A stretch of 64,000 nucleotides of DNA, taken from NCBI GenBank assembly GCA_027391075.1, contig DAHYHI010000071.1:186001-250000 (forward strand), in the 5' to 3' direction. This DNA is from JAJZAM01 sp027391075. Its GTDB lineage: Bacteria > Actinomycetota > Acidimicrobiia > Acidimicrobiales > Palsa-688. The notes beneath the pieces were generated by a model, which did no database searches, had not been told where the DNA came from, and worked only from the letters and a program-made list of their open reading frames with translations. How positions within the stretch are numbered: the stretch's first letter is position 1; each line of letters starts with the position of its first letter. Below, piece by piece: positions 24,655 to 34,157 of this stretch. The position numbers and the translations under genes were made by a program.

Positions 24655-27591
24655 TTACGCTGGGGCCTCGCCGGGCCTTCCGAACAGGTAGCCCTGCATC
24701 AGGTCCACTCCAAGCCCTGTAAGCACAGCGGCCTGTTCGGGGGTCTCGACTCCTTCCGACACTACCGACAGCCCGAGGGAGTGGGCGAGTGACACTATCC
24801 CCGAAACGAGTGTGCAGTCGGACTCGGCGTCTTGGATCGCCGACACGAACGACCTGTCGACCTTCAACACGTCGAAGGGGAACTGGTCAAGATACGATAA
24901 CGACGAGTAGCCGGTACCGAAATCGTCGATTGCCAGTCCAACTCCCAAGGCTTTGATGTCAGCGAGAACTTCGGCCGCCGAGGTTATGTTCTGGATTAGT
25001 GAAGACTCTGTGACCTCCACGTAAAGAGCGGACGCTTCCAGGCCTGTATGCTCCAAAACAGCCTGGACGGTCGCCACCAGTCCTGGTTCTGACACTTGTC
25101 GGCCGGACAAGTTGACGGAGAGGCGGGCCCTGTTACCAGCTTTTCTCCAGCGGACAGCCGCTTCGGCGGCTTGGCGCAGCACCCATTTGCCTATCTCCAC
25201 GATCAGGCCGGCTTCCTCGGCTACCGGAATGAACGTCGACGGGGGAATGTCGCCCCGGGTCGGGTGCTTCCAGCGCAGGAGCGCCTCATATGAGGTCACC
25301 TTCCTCCTGCGGTTCACGATCGGCTGGTAGACGACATAAAGCTCGTTCCTGGCAAGAGCGCCGGCTAGGTCCTCTCGCATCTCCTGGCGGTCTCGCGCGC
25401 GGACTCTCAACTCGTCGTCGAAGATCTCCGCCCTGTTACCGCCTGCCTGCTTAGCGGCGTACATGGCCAGGTCAGCGCAGGCGAGACCCTCCGCTTTGAG
25501 CTTCGTCGAGTCGACGATCGCCACGCCGAGAGAAGCAGTGAGAGCCACGGAGTGTCTTCCACCGTCAGCGTCGGGAACCTTGGTAGGGCACCGTAACTGC
25601 TCGAGGATGTCGCCGGCTATCCCAAGGGCGGCCTGGGTGGTTTCTACCCCCGGGCACACTACGACGAACTCGTCACCGCCGAGCCTGCCCACTTCGAAAC
25701 CTTCTCTGGAGGCGATGGCCGACAGGCGACCTGCGACTGAGGCTAGGACCGCATCGCCGACGCCGTGACCCAGTGAGTCGTTTATGAACTTGAAGGAGTC
25801 GAGGTCGGCGAACAGCACCGCCACTGAACCAGGGTGGTCCGCGGCAAGGCGGCGCATCCGTTCCTCCATCCCCGACCTGTTAGGGAGCCCGGTCAGGTGG
25901 TCGTGGGTCGCAGCGTGGGCGAGCTGCTCACGGGCGCTTTTGGTCTCAGTCACGTCGGTTATGGAGCATACGGTCGAGTAGCGCCCGGCGCCGTCGGGTC
26001 CGCCGAGCGCCCTCGAGTTCACCGATATCCACACCACGCCTTCGGGGGTGACCACGCCGCACACCTCGTTCGTGCTCGGCTCGCCAGTCAGCACCGTTCT
26101 CACCGCCGGCCAGTCGCCTGCGTCGAGAGCCCTACCTTCCGGGCTGATCAAGCTCCAGCGCATCTCGGTGAAGTGGCAACCTGCCGCCGGGGTAGTGAGG
26201 TGCAAGATACGCTCGGCCGCGGCGTTGGCGAACTCGACCTTACCGTCACCTGCGATCACCAGGACCCCCTCGTCGAGGGCGGCGACTACAGCAGAGTGGC
26301 GGTCTTGGAGCTCGCGATGCGCTTCCTCGCTGACCTTGCGGGCTGTAACGTCGGTGATAAGCAGGATGCAGCCGGTGGCCGTACCCACCTCGTCGCGTAG
26401 CAACGAGATGGACAAGTGCGCCGGGAACCACTCCCCGGTGGCACGGACCATCTCGGCTTCATGGGCGAATCTTCCCCGCCGTGAAAGCTGGCGCCACGCC
26501 TGTCCGGCTATCTGCTCCGAGCCGACGAAGACCGCGCTCAGAGGCTGGCCGACGACTTCCTCGGACCTCCTGGCGAAGATCTCCTCAGCACCACGCGACC
26601 ACGACGTGATCTTTAGGTCCTTGAAGCGCTTTCCTTCCGCCACGACGACAGCGTCCGAGATCGCGTCGACGAGAGCTGCCTGAGCCCGCAGCTTCTTCTC
26701 CACCTCCTTGCGTTCGGTGATCACCCGAGCGACTGCCTGGAAAGCCGGACGCCCACCCCACACCGTGGCTATCGAGGTTGCCTCGATGTCGAACTCGGTC
26801 CCGTCGAGAGCTACCGCCTTCTCCTCGGCGAACTGGGCTGGTTGGTTGGTCGCAGACATCCCGGCGAGACGCTCGCTGAAAGTCACCCTCGACTCAGGGG
26901 CAAGAAAGTCGAGTATTGGCATTCCGATCAGGCAGTCATCGGTCGGGCATCGAGCATGCCGCTTCGCCGCCCTGTTGGCATACACGATCTTCCCGTCTTG
27001 GTGTACGAGAATTATGTCGGGGCTGACCTCGGCAAGAGCACGGTAGGACTCGGCCAGCTCTGGCGGTTCGATTCTCCGTTCGGTGCTGGTGAGCCCGATC
27101 GTGCCTACGAGCCCGGCGCTCTCCGGAACCTCAAGCCACAGCGCGCTCAAGGTTGCAGGGATACCGGCCCCGGAATTGGTGTCCAAGCGCAGCGGAAACT
27201 GCAAAGTGGACCCTGGGCCCACCGGAGCCTTCAGGGCCGCTTCCAGAGCGGAGCGCCATGGTTCGGAGACCACAGCCAGGAGGTCGTCAAGATGCTGGAA
27301 CTCCTCGCGAGCTCGCCCTAACAGACTCTCCAAACTTGGAGTTATTTCGATTTTTTCAATGTTATTCCAAGCATCGACGAAAAAGGCTGCCAGGCCGAGG
27401 CCGTCGAGAACATCGACGAGAGTCCTCCCTGCGATGCTCGGAGGCCAGCCACCGGGTGAGCCAGGCTCGTTTCGTCCGTTGTAGCCTTCGACGGGTGCGT
27501 CGAACGTGTCAGGGGAGGGCCATGTCGCGCACGAGCCTAGAAGCTCCTCAAGAACCTTCGTCTGTCCGCCTGCCTTGAGCACGTCCCGCAC
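24655..27591 (-). CDS. PAS-GGDEF-EAL cyclic-di-GMP signalling protein
   Basis: About 978 aa. An N-terminal region of ~180 residues of unclear fold is followed by three PAS-like domains (roughly 190-300, 315-425, 435-550; e.g. SPDIILVHQDGKIVYANRAA), a GGDEF domain with an intact GGDEF site (638-642) and an EAL domain with an intact EAL motif (769-771) and DDFGTGYSSL. It may both make and degrade c-di-GMP in response to a ligand or redox signal sensed by PAS. GTG 27591 is chosen because AGGAGG lies 7 nt upstream; a TTG at 27636 would add 15 residues. No transmembrane segment seen. Confidence 0.92.
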   Translation of the reverse strand: MRDVLKAGGQTKVLEELLGSCATWPSPDTFDAPVEGYNGRNEPGSPGGWPPSIAGRTLVDVLDGLGLAAFFVDAWNNIEKIEITPSLESLLGRAREEFQHLDDLLAVVSEPWRSALEAALKAPVGPGSTLQFPLRLDTNSGAGIPATLSALWLEVPESAGLVGTIGLTSTERRIEPPELAESYRALAEVSPDIILVHQDGKIVYANRAAKRHARCPTDDCLIGMPILDFLAPESRVTFSERLAGMSATNQPAQFAEEKAVALDGTEFDIEATSIATVWGGRPAFQAVARVITERKEVEKKLRAQAALVDAISDAVVVAEGKRFKDLKITSWSRGAEEIFARRSEEVVGQPLSAVFVGSEQIAGQAWRQLSRRGRFAHEAEMVRATGEWFPAHLSISLLRDEVGTATGCILLITDVTARKVSEEAHRELQDRHSAVVAALDEGVLVIAGDGKVEFANAAAERILHLTTPAAGCHFTEMRWSLISPEGRALDAGDWPAVRTVLTGEPSTNEVCGVVTPEGVVWISVNSRALGGPDGAGRYSTVCSITDVTETKSAREQLAHAATHDHLTGLPNRSGMEERMRRLAADHPGSVAVLFADLDSFKFINDSLGHGVGDAVLASVAGRLSAIASREGFEVGRLGGDEFVVVCPGVETTQAALGIAGDILEQLRCPTKVPDADGGRHSVALTASLGVAIVDSTKLKAEGLACADLAMYAAKQAGGNRAEIFDDELRVRARDRQEMREDLAGALARNELYVVYQPIVNRRRKVTSYEALLRWKHPTRGDIPPSTFIPVAEEAGLIVEIGKWVLRQAAEAAVRWRKAGNRARLSVNLSGRQVSEPGLVATVQAVLEHTGLEASALYVEVTESSLIQNITSAAEVLADIKALGVGLAIDDFGTGYSSLSYLDQFPFDVLKVDRSFVSAIQDAESDCTLVSGIVSLAHSLGLSVVSEGVETPEQAAVLTGLGVDLMQGYLFGRPGEAPA

Positions 27592-27742
27592 GCCGAATCC
27601 TCCTACCACAGGAGTATCGGCAAGTCGATGAAGCAACTTTCAGGCCACTTCGGCCTTTTCCCATATCAGGACCTTCGGCCAACCCAAGGCGATCTCAGGC
27701 TAACGGCTCGGAGCCTCCCGGTGCGCCATAAGTCCGCTGGCG

Positions 27743-28921
27743 CTACAAGTCCGTTGGGGCGTACACTATGGCCGAGTTGAACCCGCCCATCCCGATAGCT
27801 GACTTGAGCACGAGACCGTCACGGCGCGGCAGCGGGCCGGCAGCGAGAGCAGGGTAGGCGGCCGCAACCGGTTGAACCGAGAGCATCGTTCCCCGTTCCA
27901 AGCCGAGTAGCGCCAGAACACCTTCCACTCCCGCCGACGCACCTTGGCAGTGCCCTGTGAGTGGCTTGGTCGCCAGGAAAGTGACATCGGGATCAAGCAC
28001 CTTCTCTGCGACGCCTATCTCCGAGGCGTCGTTTTGCGCTGTGCCAGTACCGTGCGTGTAAAGGTAGCTAACATCGCGCCGGCCTACCTCGGCCGCTGCG
28101 AGCGCCCCCTCGAAGGTGTTGACGAGCTCAGTTAGGTCGGGGTTGAGCGCGATCGGATGGTAAGGGTCTTGGACCATCGATCCCCCGAGGAGCAGGCCGT
28201 AAGGCCCGTCGGATCGGGACGAAACGATCAGCGTGGTGGCAGCCTCTCCTACCACGAAGCCCGAGGAGCCAGCTTGGAACGGTCGGCAGACGTCGAGAGG
28301 GTCACCTTTGACAGCGAGAGCTCCCATCTTGTGGAACTGGTCGGCGTCCTCCGGAAGAGCAGAGAAGTCGCACGCGGCGACAATGACGTCCGTAGCGAAG
28401 CCGCTTTTCAGCCATTGCCATGCCAGGACCAAAGCCACGTTGGTAGCGGCGCAAGCGGCCTGGATGTTCATAACCGGCCCCCCTGAGAATCCAAGGTCGC
28501 GCAGCAGCACAGCCGGTGCTGTCGACGGGATCAGACCAAGGTAGTCCCGGTTGCGCATTCGGCCGTGGTGCTCACCCAGATAGCTCCTGCGGTATTCCAC
28601 GTCGCCGACAGATCCGGCGCCGATCAATCCCACCCGCTGTCCGGGGATCCAGCCGCGATTCCGAGCGTCGGCGACGGCCTCTCGGGTTGCGTAGAACAGA
28701 GCGCGGCCGTATCGCGACGGATGGTCCAGCACCGGAGCTCCCGAGGGTTGGGGGGCCGGTCGGGCCGCAAGGTACTCGCGTCCGTCCACCGATACCATTT
28801 TCACCGCGGAACGGCCGGAGAGAACCCCCTCCCACAGGTGCTCCTTCCCCCAGCCGTAGCCGGTGACAGCCCCGAGACCGCAGATGCCAGGGTTGGTGTT
28901 GGGATTCGATAGAGCGGACAT
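27743..28921 (-). CDS. Beta-ketoacyl-ACP synthase (KAS I/II type)
   Basis: 392 aa condensing enzyme. The Cys-His-His triad is visible: Cys157 in QAACAATN, His290 in THGTGTAQND and His324 in LTGHCQGA. It would extend an acyl chain with malonyl-ACP. The region around Cys157 (QAACAAT instead of the common TACATG) is somewhat divergent, and the gene stands alone without ACP, FabD or FabG neighbours, so it may serve a specialised lipid or polyketide-like product rather than bulk fatty-acid synthesis. ATG start with GGGAGGG 5 nt upstream. Confidence 0.88.
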   Translation of the reverse strand: MSALSNPNTNPGICGLGAVTGYGWGKEHLWEGVLSGRSAVKMVSVDGREYLAARPAPQPSGAPVLDHPSRYGRALFYATREAVADARNRGWIPGQRVGLIGAGSVGDVEYRRSYLGEHHGRMRNRDYLGLIPSTAPAVLLRDLGFSGGPVMNIQAACAATNVALVLAWQWLKSGFATDVIVAACDFSALPEDADQFHKMGALAVKGDPLDVCRPFQAGSSGFVVGEAATTLIVSSRSDGPYGLLLGGSMVQDPYHPIALNPDLTELVNTFEGALAAAEVGRRDVSYLYTHGTGTAQNDASEIGVAEKVLDPDVTFLATKPLTGHCQGASAGVEGVLALLGLERGTMLSVQPVAAAYPALAAGPLPRRDGLVLKSAIGMGGFNSAIVYAPTDL

Positions 28922-28983
28922 TCCGACCCTCCCTCGTATTTGACCTCGACTCGCCCGGGGCCTGGAGACGGGCTCCGATTTCG

Positions 28984-28989
28984 ATCATA
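28984..28989 (-). promoter_or_regulatory. Likely -10 box of the ketoacyl synthase gene
   Basis: TATGAT on the minus strand, a near-consensus -10, about 60 nt before the ATG. No good -35 is seen. It would give a leader of roughly 55 nt, consistent with the clear ribosome site of this gene. Confidence 0.45.
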
Positions 28990-29030
28990 CCCGCGCCGGC
29001 CCCACGCTGCTAGGGCCTGGGTTTGGGCTT

Positions 29031-30941
29031 TCAGCCTGTTACTAGTGTGACCGAGCTTCCGTAGAGAACCTCGGTGCCCGATGCCGGTGATGTCGCCGTG
29101 ACCGAATTGATCGGGTTGCCGTTAGTGCCGGCAACTCCGAGACCGTCCGCAGCGAGGGCCTGCACGGCGGAGCCGACAGAATCCCCTGCCACGTTAGGGA
29201 CGCTGACGTAGTGTGGCCCGAGGGACACGTCCACGGCGACTTGGGATCCGACCGTGACCTCGGACCCGCTAGAGGGGCTCAGAGATATCACGTCGCCTTT
29301 GGGTACGGTAGTGCTGTAGTCACTGGTCTCAGTGGCCACCAATCCGGCCGCCTTCAGTGCGCTCTGAACGGCGCTCAAGGGGGCGCCGGCGGCCAGCGAC
29401 GGGACCGCCACTTGGGGCTTGCCCGACGAGACCACGATACTGACCGACTGTCCCGGCAGCAGCGTGCCCGACGACGGGCTCGACGATACGACGTCACCTG
29501 CCGGGACGGTCATCGACGAGACTTCCGGCGCCAGCACGTAGCGCAGCCCGAGTGCAACCAGCGCCTGCTCGGCGGCTTGCTTGGTGTCACCGGCGACGTC
29601 GGGCACTCGCACCGGCTCCGGGCCGAGGGAGACCACGACGCTGATCGTCTTACCCTCGTCGATGCGCCCCTGCGACGGGCTTTGACTTATTACGTCGCCT
29701 GCTATGTAGCGGGAGCTGTAGACGCTTGAGCTGACGCCGAGATGCAAGTGCAAGCGGCTTAGCGCAGCCGCGGCTTGCGGGCGAGATTCCCCAACTATGT
29801 CGGGAACAGGATGGCTTGCCGGCGCAAGACGGCCGGTGGCCGCCGCCCACGCCACAGCACCTCCACCCAACAGGACTATGGCGGCTGCCGCCGCGGCTAA
29901 AAGCTTGCGAGTCGATCGGCGGGATCTGACCTGCTGGCCGTCCCCTCCGGCGGCGTCGTCTGCCATCCGGTCCCCGGCATCGACGACCGCCTGCGGCGGT
30001 GCGGCATCGTCGAATAGCCGAGGGCGACCCCCCATCTCGGTCGGATCGACCAGGTCGGTGCTCCCAGGGTCGAAGTCCACCGTGGGCCGCAACGCCAGCG
30101 GTGCCGGCTTGGGAAGCCTTACGCTGACCTCGCTCAGCGCGTCGGCGAGACCAGCTGCGTCGATGCGCCCGGCGGGATCCCTACTACCTGCCGCTTCCAG
30201 GATCGAAGTCAACGGCCCTGCCGCTTCGGGAACGGGCATGTCCGCACCGGCTCGCAGCGCGAGGGTACCCAAAGGGGTGTCGCCGACCAGGGGGACCTCT
30301 CCGCTCAATGCTTCGGCGAGGACCACCGCGAGGGAGTACACGTCGGCCTTAGCGTCTAGGTGCCCGGCGCTGAGCGTTTCGGGCGCCGCGTAACGTCCGG
30401 TACCGACGACAGCGCCGGTCGGTTCGGTGAGGGCCGCTTCGGCGAGAGCCCTGGCCAAACCGAAGTCGGCTATGTAGACACGCCCCTCGTCGTCGAATAT
30501 CAGGTTCGCCGGTTTGATGTCCCTGTGAACCAGGCCCTGGCGGTGGGCGTGAGCGAGCGCCCGGGCGACGTCAGCCCCGACGGCAGCCGCTTGACCTGGA
30601 GACAGCCTCGAGCCCTGGTCGAGAATCGCCCTCAGGCTGCCGCCCTCCAGCAACTCCATTACCAGGTACGGTCCAGCCTCGTCGCGACCGGAGTCGTACA
30701 AACGAAGGATGTTCGGGTGACGCAGGGATGCCACGGTTCGGGCTTCAGCCTCGAAGCGCGCCAAGAAGGCCGGTTCGCCAGCGAGTGCCGGGTGCAGCAA
30801 CTTGACCGCCACTTTTCTCCTGAGCTTCGTATCCTCCGCCACGTAAACGTGGGCGGAGGCGCCGACGCCCAGCGGGCGCGTCAGACGGTACCTCTCCCCG
30901 AGAACCCGACCGACCAAGTCGTCGATGCGCGACGTCACCAC
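29031..30941 (-). CDS. PASTA-domain Ser/Thr protein kinase (PknB-like)
   Basis: 636 aa. Kinase domain residues ~12-275 with the Gly-rich GVGASAHVYVA, the lysine in VAVKLL, catalytic HRD (139-141) with DIKPANL, and DFG Asp159. An Ala-rich linker leads to one transmembrane helix (~345-368, LLAAAAAAIVLLGGGAVAWA) and four extracellular PASTA repeats up to the C-terminus (e.g. VPDIVGESRPQAAAALSRL). PASTA domains bind peptidoglycan fragments, so it probably senses cell-wall state. It is not beside the usual pbpA/rodA/pstP genes. GTG 30941 follows TAGCCT-N6, indicating a leaderless mRNA. Confidence 0.95.
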   Translation of the reverse strand: MVTSRIDDLVGRVLGERYRLTRPLGVGASAHVYVAEDTKLRRKVAVKLLHPALAGEPAFLARFEAEARTVASLRHPNILRLYDSGRDEAGPYLVMELLEGGSLRAILDQGSRLSPGQAAAVGADVARALAHAHRQGLVHRDIKPANLIFDDEGRVYIADFGLARALAEAALTEPTGAVVGTGRYAAPETLSAGHLDAKADVYSLAVVLAEALSGEVPLVGDTPLGTLALRAGADMPVPEAAGPLTSILEAAGSRDPAGRIDAAGLADALSEVSVRLPKPAPLALRPTVDFDPGSTDLVDPTEMGGRPRLFDDAAPPQAVVDAGDRMADDAAGGDGQQVRSRRSTRKLLAAAAAAIVLLGGGAVAWAAATGRLAPASHPVPDIVGESRPQAAAALSRLHLHLGVSSSVYSSRYIAGDVISQSPSQGRIDEGKTISVVVSLGPEPVRVPDVAGDTKQAAEQALVALGLRYVLAPEVSSMTVPAGDVVSSSPSSGTLLPGQSVSIVVSSGKPQVAVPSLAAGAPLSAVQSALKAAGLVATETSDYSTTVPKGDVISLSPSSGSEVTVGSQVAVDVSLGPHYVSVPNVAGDSVGSAVQALAADGLGVAGTNGNPINSVTATSPASGTEVLYGSSVTLVTG

Positions 30942-30953
30942 GCTGTGAGGCTA
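30942..30953 (-). promoter_or_regulatory. Leaderless-type -10 element of the PASTA kinase
   Basis: TAGCCT at 30953-30948, 6 nt, then GTG 30941. Confidence 0.5.
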
Positions 30954-31012
30954 CCCTCCGCTGTCTCGCTAGACGCGGATGTCGCCCGTCAACGTCGGCA
31001 GTCGCGACGCTC

Positions 31013-33079
31013 TCAGGTGCGCTTTACGCCCTCGTCGAGTATCCCCTCGAAAGCTTCCTCGTCGACGACGGGAACGCCGAGCTCGGCTGCTTTGGCTATC
31101 TTCGCCGTCCCCGGATCCCGGCCGGCCACGACTAGCGTCGTCCGTTTTGTCACCGACCCGGGGCTTTTCGCTCCGCGCGCTTTCAACGCTGCCTCCGCTT
31201 CCTCCCTGCTCCAACGCGACAGCGTGCCGGTCACCACGATCGAGAGGCCGGCGAGCACCTGAGGTAGCAGAACTGCCTCAGGGTCCTCGAAGCTGACCCC
31301 GGCGGCTCGGAGCCTTTCGATAACCCGGCGGTTGGCTTCGAGGGCAAAGAAACCTGCGACGCTCGCCCCTATAACCGCGCCGACGCCGTCGACATCGGAG
31401 AGGCTGGCGGCGTCGGCGGCGGCGATAGCGTCGAGTGAGCCGAAGCGGCGGGCGAGGAGCTGGCTTCCTGTCGTGCCGAGGTGGCGGATCGACAGCCCGA
31501 CGAGCAGGTTCGCGAGGCTTCGACCCTTGGAGGCCTCTACCGCTGCTCTGAGGTTAGCTACCGAAGTACCCGCCCAACCTTCAAGGGTCGCCACCTTGTC
31601 GTAGTCCAGGTAGTACACGTCCGAGACGTCGTGGAGGATCCCCGCTTCGACAAACTGGCGGACCGTCGCCTCCCCGAGGTGCTCGATGTCCATCGCCCCC
31701 CGCGACGCAAAATGCGAGATACGAGCGACGACCTGGGCGGGGCAGCTTTCGTTGACGCAGAAGGTGTCGCTTTCCCCCGCCAACCTCACGAGATGCTCCC
31801 CACACGCAGGGCAGCGGTCCGGGAACCGCCACGCTGGGACTCCCTCCGGGCGCAGGGCGACAATCGGACCTCGAACTTCGGGGATGACGTCACCGGCGCG
31901 CCTGACCACGACCGTGTCGCCCGGTCGCACGTCCTTGGCGCGAACCTGATCCTCGTTGTGCAAGGTAGCGAGGGCCACCCGGGCCCCGCCGACGACGACC
32001 GGTTCGAGCACGGCGAAAGGGGTCGCTTTGCCGGTTCGTCCGATCGACACCATGATGTCGAGTAGGAGTGTCGTTTTCTCCTCCGGGGGAAACTTGTAGG
32101 CGATCGCCCACCGGGGCGCCCTAGAAGTGGACCCGAGCTCGGAGCGCTCCGCCAGGTCGTCCAGCTTGACCACCACCCCGTCAATCTCGTATTCGAGCGA
32201 GTGGCGCCTGTCCTGCCAGGTTCGGCAGTACTCGTCGACCTCGTCGAGGCCCTCGACTACTCGGATGTGAGGGTTGACAGGGAACCCCGCCTCGCGCATC
32301 CATTCAAGCGTCTCACTGTGACGGGAAAAGCCGGGCCCTCCGTCGACGACCCCCAGCTGGTAGGCCCAAAAGCCGAGGTCGCGGCCCGCTGTCACCGCCG
32401 GATCCTTCTGACGCAGCGACCCGGCTGCTGCGTTCCTCGGGTTGATGAACTGGCGTGCCTCCAAGAGCGCCTGGCGGCGGTTGAGGTCCTCGAAGGACGC
32501 GATTGGCATGTAAAGCTCTCCCCTGACCTCGACCAGAGAGGGGACGCCACCTGCGAAACCCGTGCCGGCAGAACCCGACTTGTCCCCGGCGAACAGCGCA
32601 CGGGGTATGGCCGCCACCGTCACCACGTTTGCGGTCACGTCCTCACCCACCTCGCCATCGCCCCGGGTAGCCGCCCTGACCAAGCGTCCGTGCTCGTAAA
32701 GCAGGCTCAGAGCGAGCCCGTCGATCTTGAGCTCGCAGGTGAACCGCATCCCCTTGGAGCCGCCAGCCCCGAGGCGTTCCATACGGGCACCCCACGCGAT
32801 CAACTCCTCGTAGCTGGTCGTCTTGTCCAGAGACATCATCGCCGACTCGTGGCGGACAGGTGCGAACAGCGTCGACGCCTCCCCTCCCACGCGGGCGGTC
32901 GGGCTCCCCCGGGAGGCCAAACTTGGATTGTCGGCTTCGAGGCGGGCGAGCTCGGCGACCAGCTCATCGAACTCGGCATCGGTCAGTTCCGGGTCGTCGA
33001 GCACGAAGTAGCGGTGGTTATGGTGCTCTATGAGCGCTCGGAGCTCCGCTGCTCTCGCTGCTAGGTCTCTACCGGCCAC
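31013..33079 (-). CDS. ligA: NAD-dependent DNA ligase
   Basis: Seals nicks in replication and repair using NAD. 688 aa, standard length. The adenylation Lys118 lies in ELKIDGLAL; also visible are the Ia-like HNHRYFVLDDPELTD opening, the OB fold, the four-Cys zinc finger (CPACGEHL...CVNESCPAQ), HhH repeats and a C-terminal BRCT domain (last ~75 residues, LAGLSIVVTGTLSRWSREE). GTG 33079 follows TAACGT-N6, so the mRNA is probably leaderless. Followed by the PASTA kinase, preceded by mnmA. Confidence 0.97.
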   Translation of the reverse strand: MAGRDLAARAAELRALIEHHNHRYFVLDDPELTDAEFDELVAELARLEADNPSLASRGSPTARVGGEASTLFAPVRHESAMMSLDKTTSYEELIAWGARMERLGAGGSKGMRFTCELKIDGLALSLLYEHGRLVRAATRGDGEVGEDVTANVVTVAAIPRALFAGDKSGSAGTGFAGGVPSLVEVRGELYMPIASFEDLNRRQALLEARQFINPRNAAAGSLRQKDPAVTAGRDLGFWAYQLGVVDGGPGFSRHSETLEWMREAGFPVNPHIRVVEGLDEVDEYCRTWQDRRHSLEYEIDGVVVKLDDLAERSELGSTSRAPRWAIAYKFPPEEKTTLLLDIMVSIGRTGKATPFAVLEPVVVGGARVALATLHNEDQVRAKDVRPGDTVVVRRAGDVIPEVRGPIVALRPEGVPAWRFPDRCPACGEHLVRLAGESDTFCVNESCPAQVVARISHFASRGAMDIEHLGEATVRQFVEAGILHDVSDVYYLDYDKVATLEGWAGTSVANLRAAVEASKGRSLANLLVGLSIRHLGTTGSQLLARRFGSLDAIAAADAASLSDVDGVGAVIGASVAGFFALEANRRVIERLRAAGVSFEDPEAVLLPQVLAGLSIVVTGTLSRWSREEAEAALKARGAKSPGSVTKRTTLVVAGRDPGTAKIAKAAELGVPVVDEEAFEGILDEGVKRT

Positions 33080-33091
33080 GCGAAGACGTTA
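33080..33091 (-). promoter_or_regulatory. Leaderless-type -10 element of ligA
   Basis: TAACGT at 33091-33086, 6 nt, then GTG 33079; lies in the 46-nt gap after mnmA. Confidence 0.5.
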
Positions 33092-33125
33092 CCGGCGAAG
33101 CGACGCATCGGGACACCAGAACTGC

Positions 33126-34157
33126 TCAGCGGGCGGCAGTGCCACCCCCGACTACCAGGTCGCCCCGGTAGAGCACGACGCTCTGGCCGGGCGCAACCTT
33201 ACGCAGCGGACGCTCGAATACGACCCGACCCGGTGCCTCCCAGCGCGCAGGGACGGGAACCCCGTGGGCGCTCACCTGGGCGAGGAGCTTCTCGTCCCCA
33301 CCTGGAGGTTCGCGCACCCAGCAGACCGGGTCGAGACGCAGTTCAGTGACCAACAAGTCGTCGGCGGGAGCGACGGTGACGGTAGCCGCCTGCACGTTTA
33401 CGGACAGCGCGTAGCGGGCACCGACAGCGGGGCCCAGCCCCCGGCGCTGACCGACGGTGACCAGCTCTAGGGCTGGCACCTCCCCCAGGAGCCTGCCCGC
33501 CTCGTCGAGCACTTTTCCCGGTCGCAGGGCTATCCGCTCGGACAGGAAAGCTGTCCGACCCCCCGAAGCTGATATGAAGCAAACGTCTTGGCTGTCAGGT
33601 TTGGAGGCCGTCTGAAGGCCGAGCGACACGGCCTTCTCCCGCACCTGCTGCTTCGTCAGGGTGCCTACTGGGAACATGACCTTGGGGAGTGTCTCGGCGT
33701 CGAGCATGTGAACCACATAGGACTGGTCTTTGGCTGCGTCGGCCCCCCGGGCAAGCCAAATCCTGCCGTCTGGTCCTTCGACGATGCGGGCGTGATGCCC
33801 GGTTGCCACTGCGTCGAACCCGAGCTGGTCGGCCCGGGCGATCAGACGGTCGAACTTGAGGTGTCGGTTGCATTCGATGCAAGGGTTGGGTGTCAAACCG
33901 GCCGCGTGGCTCTCCACGTAGGGGTCGACGACGTGACGATCGAAGTCGTCCGAGAAGTTGAACACATAGTGACTGATGCCGATCTGCTGGGCCACCCGCC
34001 GCGCGTCCTCCACGTCCCCCACAGAGCAGCAACCTCGATCCGAGGTGCCACCCCACAGTTTCATCGTGGCCCCGACCACGTCGTGTCCCGCCTCAGCTAC
34101 CAGCGCCGCAGCGACGGAGGAATCCACGCCACCCGACATCGCGACCAGAACCCTCAT
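33126..34157 (-). CDS. mnmA: tRNA-specific 2-thiouridylase
   Basis: Thiolates U34 of Lys, Glu and Gln tRNAs. 343 aa; begins MRVLVAMSGGVDSSVAAAL with the ATP-pyrophosphatase PP-loop SGGVDSS, has the catalytic Cys pair in PNPCIECNRHLKF and DSQDVCFIS, and the family QRRGLG motif. Its ATG overlaps the stop of the cysteine desulfurase gene by 4 nt, which fits functionally: the desulfurase provides the persulfide sulfur used here, apparently without a separate Tus relay in view. Confidence 0.96.
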   Translation of the reverse strand: MRVLVAMSGGVDSSVAAALVAEAGHDVVGATMKLWGGTSDRGCCSVGDVEDARRVAQQIGISHYVFNFSDDFDRHVVDPYVESHAAGLTPNPCIECNRHLKFDRLIARADQLGFDAVATGHHARIVEGPDGRIWLARGADAAKDQSYVVHMLDAETLPKVMFPVGTLTKQQVREKAVSLGLQTASKPDSQDVCFISASGGRTAFLSERIALRPGKVLDEAGRLLGEVPALELVTVGQRRGLGPAVGARYALSVNVQAATVTVAPADDLLVTELRLDPVCWVREPPGGDEKLLAQVSAHGVPVPARWEAPGRVVFERPLRKVAPGQSVVLYRGDLVVGGGTAAR